From assembly GCA_016872125.1 (NCBI GenBank), contig VHBD01000052.1:1-8800 (forward strand): a stretch of DNA of 8,800 nucleotides. The letters are read 5' to 3'. Each line of letters opens with the position of its first letter. Positions within the stretch are counted from its first letter, which is position 1. Source of the stretch: Sphingomonadales bacterium. GTDB lineage: Bacteria > Bacteroidota > Bacteroidia > UBA7662. The notes beneath the pieces are model-generated. The model made no database searches, had not been told where the DNA came from, and worked only from the letters and a program-made list of their open reading frames with translations. Shown here one piece after another: positions 6,995-8,800 of the stretch. A program made the position numbers and the translations under genes.

Positions 6995-8598
6995 ATTTAT
7001 ATCGGTATTTGTTATTAACATTTTTTGGATTATTTTTTATTCCTGTTGGGTTAGGGCAGAACGCCAATAATTCCGGGGCATTAATGCCCGTTGGGCAGGC
7101 AGCCTCAACGGTTTCACCCTTTGACTTTGCGAATGAGGCTATTGTTCGGAATTTGGATAGCTTGGTTTCCCTTCGTTTTTTTCGCAAAGAGAATACCGCT
7201 ACACCTCGCCTCCCCAATAAGTACGGGTATGCTCCGGACTATATTCCGCCGCTATCCGATTCGTTGATTTCATGGCGAATGAGGCAAATACAATCTCCCA
7301 TTCCGCTGAAGCATAACCCCCATGTACGGGGTTTTATCGAAATGTATGCCCTCCGCAAAAAGTCGCTGACCGAAAGGGTCTTGGCCTTGAGCAAATATTA
7401 TTACCCGGAATTTGAAGCCGCCTTGGAACGTCATGGAATGCCTCACCAGTTGAAGCATTTGGCCGTTGTGGAGTCTGCCCTCAATCCCAACGCGGTGAGC
7501 CGAGTTGGCGCGTCAGGCTTATGGCAATTCATGTACCGAACCGGAATGCAATATGGCCTCAAGGTGAACTTCTATTCCGATGAGCGTAGAGATCCGGCTT
7601 TGTCCAGTGACGCTGCCTGCCGATTCATGAAGGATTTATACCACACCTACAACGATTGGCTCTTGGTTTTGGCTGCCTACAATTGCGGGCCAGGCAATGT
7701 TAACCGAGCTATACGCAGATCCGGTGGCAAAACAACTTTTTGGGAAATTATGCCATACCTCCCTGCGGAAACTAGAGGGTATGTTCCTGCCTTTATTGCG
7801 GTCACCTATTTGATGACCTATCCTGCAGAACACAATTTGCAGCCTTATTCCATGGTGGCCTTACCGATTGAAATTGACACCGTTGCGGTTCAAGGCCCTT
7901 TGCCGCTGAGTTATTTTGCCCAAATGCTCAACATGGATTCGGATCTTTTGGCTCTGATGAATCCTCAACTTAAACAGAAATTTGTGCCCGCAGGATATCC
8001 CGAATATACGCTCCGTATCCCTGCCAAATTGGCCCCGGAATTTGAAAGGAAGAGGCCCATGTACTTGGCGTATTTGTACGAATTAACGCGTTCCAAAGTC
8101 ATTGCGGAAGAGGCCAAGGAGGCCAATGCCCGATTGGCTCAGCCTGATTCTGGCAATGTTCCTTATACCACCTGGAAATACCACAAGGTCCGCAAAGGGG
8201 ATAACCTTAGTTCCATTTCCAAAAAGTATGGGGTTCGTAGTTCGGAAATTCAAGAGGCTAACCAGTTAAGGTCAAGCCGTCTTGTTGTAGGAGCTCGGCT
8301 CAAAATCAAAAAGAATACAACCCTTGTTATGGGCAATCCACAAGCAGATAGCGTCATCCTTCAGGTTAATACAAGTCCAGCCCTGAAAAATGCGGCAGAT
8401 ACCTTGGTTTCTCAAGGTGATGCAATCGTGTCCTCAGAGTCTAAGGTCAAGTCCTATCGAGTCCGCCAGGGTGATTCTCTGTGGTCAATCTCCAGAAAAT
8501 TCGAAGGACTAACGGTGGATGACCTCATGAAGCTCAATAATTTGACCTCGAGAAGTCGTTTGACCCCGGGAATGGTCTTGCGAATTCAACGGGGTTAG
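6991..8598 (+). CDS. MltD-like lytic murein transglycosylase with two LysM domains
   Basis: This 535-residue secreted enzyme should cleave the MurNAc-GlcNAc bond in peptidoglycan, forming 1,6-anhydro ends. Residues 1-22 form a signal peptide (YLLLTFFGLFFIPVGLG) with likely cleavage before Q23. There is no lipobox Cys, unlike lipoprotein MltD of E. coli, so it is probably soluble in the periplasm. A helical region with HVRGFIEMYALRKKS (111-125) precedes the GH23/SLT domain at about 140-280. The catalytic Glu is E161 in VVESALNPNAVS, followed by GASGLWQFM (173-181) and LAAYNCGPGNVNRAI (227-241), all characteristic of the MltD branch. LysM 1 is at about 396-439 (YHKVRKGDNLSSISKKYG) and LysM 2 at about 488-532 (YRVRQGDSLWSISRKF), joined by a variable Ser/Ala-rich linker; these bind glycan. 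The ATG overlaps the gatA stop by ATGA, and the DUF4837 gene starts 9 bases after the TAG, so it sits inside an operon. All key residues are intact. Confidence 0.95.
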   Translation: MNLYRYLLLTFFGLFFIPVGLGQNANNSGALMPVGQAASTVSPFDFANEAIVRNLDSLVSLRFFRKENTATPRLPNKYGYAPDYIPPLSDSLISWRMRQIQSPIPLKHNPHVRGFIEMYALRKKSLTERVLALSKYYYPEFEAALERHGMPHQLKHLAVVESALNPNAVSRVGASGLWQFMYRTGMQYGLKVNFYSDERRDPALSSDAACRFMKDLYHTYNDWLLVLAAYNCGPGNVNRAIRRSGGKTTFWEIMPYLPAETRGYVPAFIAVTYLMTYPAEHNLQPYSMVALPIEIDTVAVQGPLPLSYFAQMLNMDSDLLALMNPQLKQKFVPAGYPEYTLRIPAKLAPEFERKRPMYLAYLYELTRSKVIAEEAKEANARLAQPDSGNVPYTTWKYHKVRKGDNLSSISKKYGVRSSEIQEANQLRSSRLVVGARLKIKKNTTLVMGNPQADSVILQVNTSPALKNAADTLVSQGDAIVSSESKVKSYRVRQGDSLWSISRKFEGLTVDDLMKLNNLTSRSRLTPGMVLRIQRG

Positions 8599-8607
8599 CC
8601 CTTCATC

Positions 8608-8800
8608 ATGCTGCAGATCTTTTTGAGGATTCGGCCTAAGGTCTCGCGGTGGATGGGTATGCTGGGCGTGGCTTTTTTGCTGAATGCTTGCCAAGACCAA
8701 GGATTGAAGCCGGAGGCGTTGGGTAGCGTTGCAGAAGTCTTGGTGGTCAGCGAAGCTGAAATTTGGCAAGGCGAAATTGGACGACAGCTTCGTAAAACCC
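8608..8800 (+). CDS. DUF4837-family lipoprotein (3' partial)
   Basis: Sixty-four codons are visible before the right edge. The N terminus has a basic n-region (FLRIRPKVSRWMG), a hydrophobic core (MLGVAFLL) and a lipobox-like LNAC with C28 as the lipidation site, so it should be a lipoprotein. The mature start KPEALGSVAEVLVVSE followed by IWQGEIGRQLR closely recalls the opening of the Bacteroidetes DUF4837 family (a 'G-x-x-x-E-V-x-V-V ... W-x-G-x-x-G-x-x-L-R' pattern). As I recall, family members often lie near transglycosylase and tatA genes. The molecular function is unknown. ATG at 8608 is the most natural start, 9 bases after the transglycosylase stop; the Met codons at residues 16 and 18 are alternatives but would leave a very short n-region. 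Only the N terminus can be judged, so the family call is from a short match. Confidence 0.75.
   Translation, partial: MLQIFLRIRPKVSRWMGMLGVAFLLNACQDQGLKPEALGSVAEVLVVSEAEIWQGEIGRQLRKT

Noticed and set aside
8596..8610. Stop-codon readthrough joining the transglycosylase to the DUF4837 gene
   Set aside because: The two genes are in the same frame with only TAG and three sense codons between them, but the second has its own lipoprotein signal peptide with a lipobox, which would make no sense inside a fusion.

Overview
The window reads as an ordinary chromosomal stretch of a Bacteroidetes (Bacteroidota) genome devoted mostly to the cell envelope. The evidence is a type IX secretion system (T9SS) outer-membrane protein PorV, a DUF4837-type lipoprotein, a large beta-propeller/outer-membrane-barrel protein of a type seen in this phylum, starts without clear Shine-Dalgarno sequences, and two upstream boxes that fit the Bacteroidetes -7 consensus TAnnTTTG. 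Three exported proteins also have Gln at the predicted +1 position after signal peptidase I, the phylum's 'Q-rule'. I cannot place it below phylum level. Coding density is very high and no gap reaches 300 bases. I see no tRNA, rRNA, CRISPR, IS element or phage gene.

Layout: (1) 1-1218, + strand: porV, cut at the left edge inside its signal peptide. (2) 1225-1863, - strand: a small glyoxalase-II-like metallo-beta-lactamase-fold hydrolase, convergent with porV. (3) 1864-1920: a 57-base divergent control region with a 7-base inverted repeat and a -7-like box. (4) 1921-5241, +: a 1106-residue secreted protein that combines a degenerate peptidase-MA-like domain, a PD40/TolB-like beta-propeller and a C-terminal outer-membrane barrel. 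(5) 5242-5317: a short gap with a small hairpin and a good TAnnTTTG box. (6) 5318-8800, +: a tight apparent operon of tatA, gatA (TTG start), an MltD-like lytic transglycosylase with two LysM domains, and the beginning of a DUF4837 lipoprotein that runs off the right edge.

Functionally, PorV carries T9SS cargo at the outer membrane, TatA takes part in export of folded proteins across the inner membrane, the transglycosylase cuts peptidoglycan, and the large barrel protein and the DUF4837 lipoprotein are probably also envelope components. gatA (tRNA-dependent amidation) and the hydrolase are cytoplasmic and appear to be housekeeping genes. The most unusual item is the large gene: its peptidase-like domain keeps the family architecture but has lost all recognisable zinc-binding residues, so it is probably a binding or scaffold module. 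I do not see a convincing new multi-gene system; the other findings are modest.
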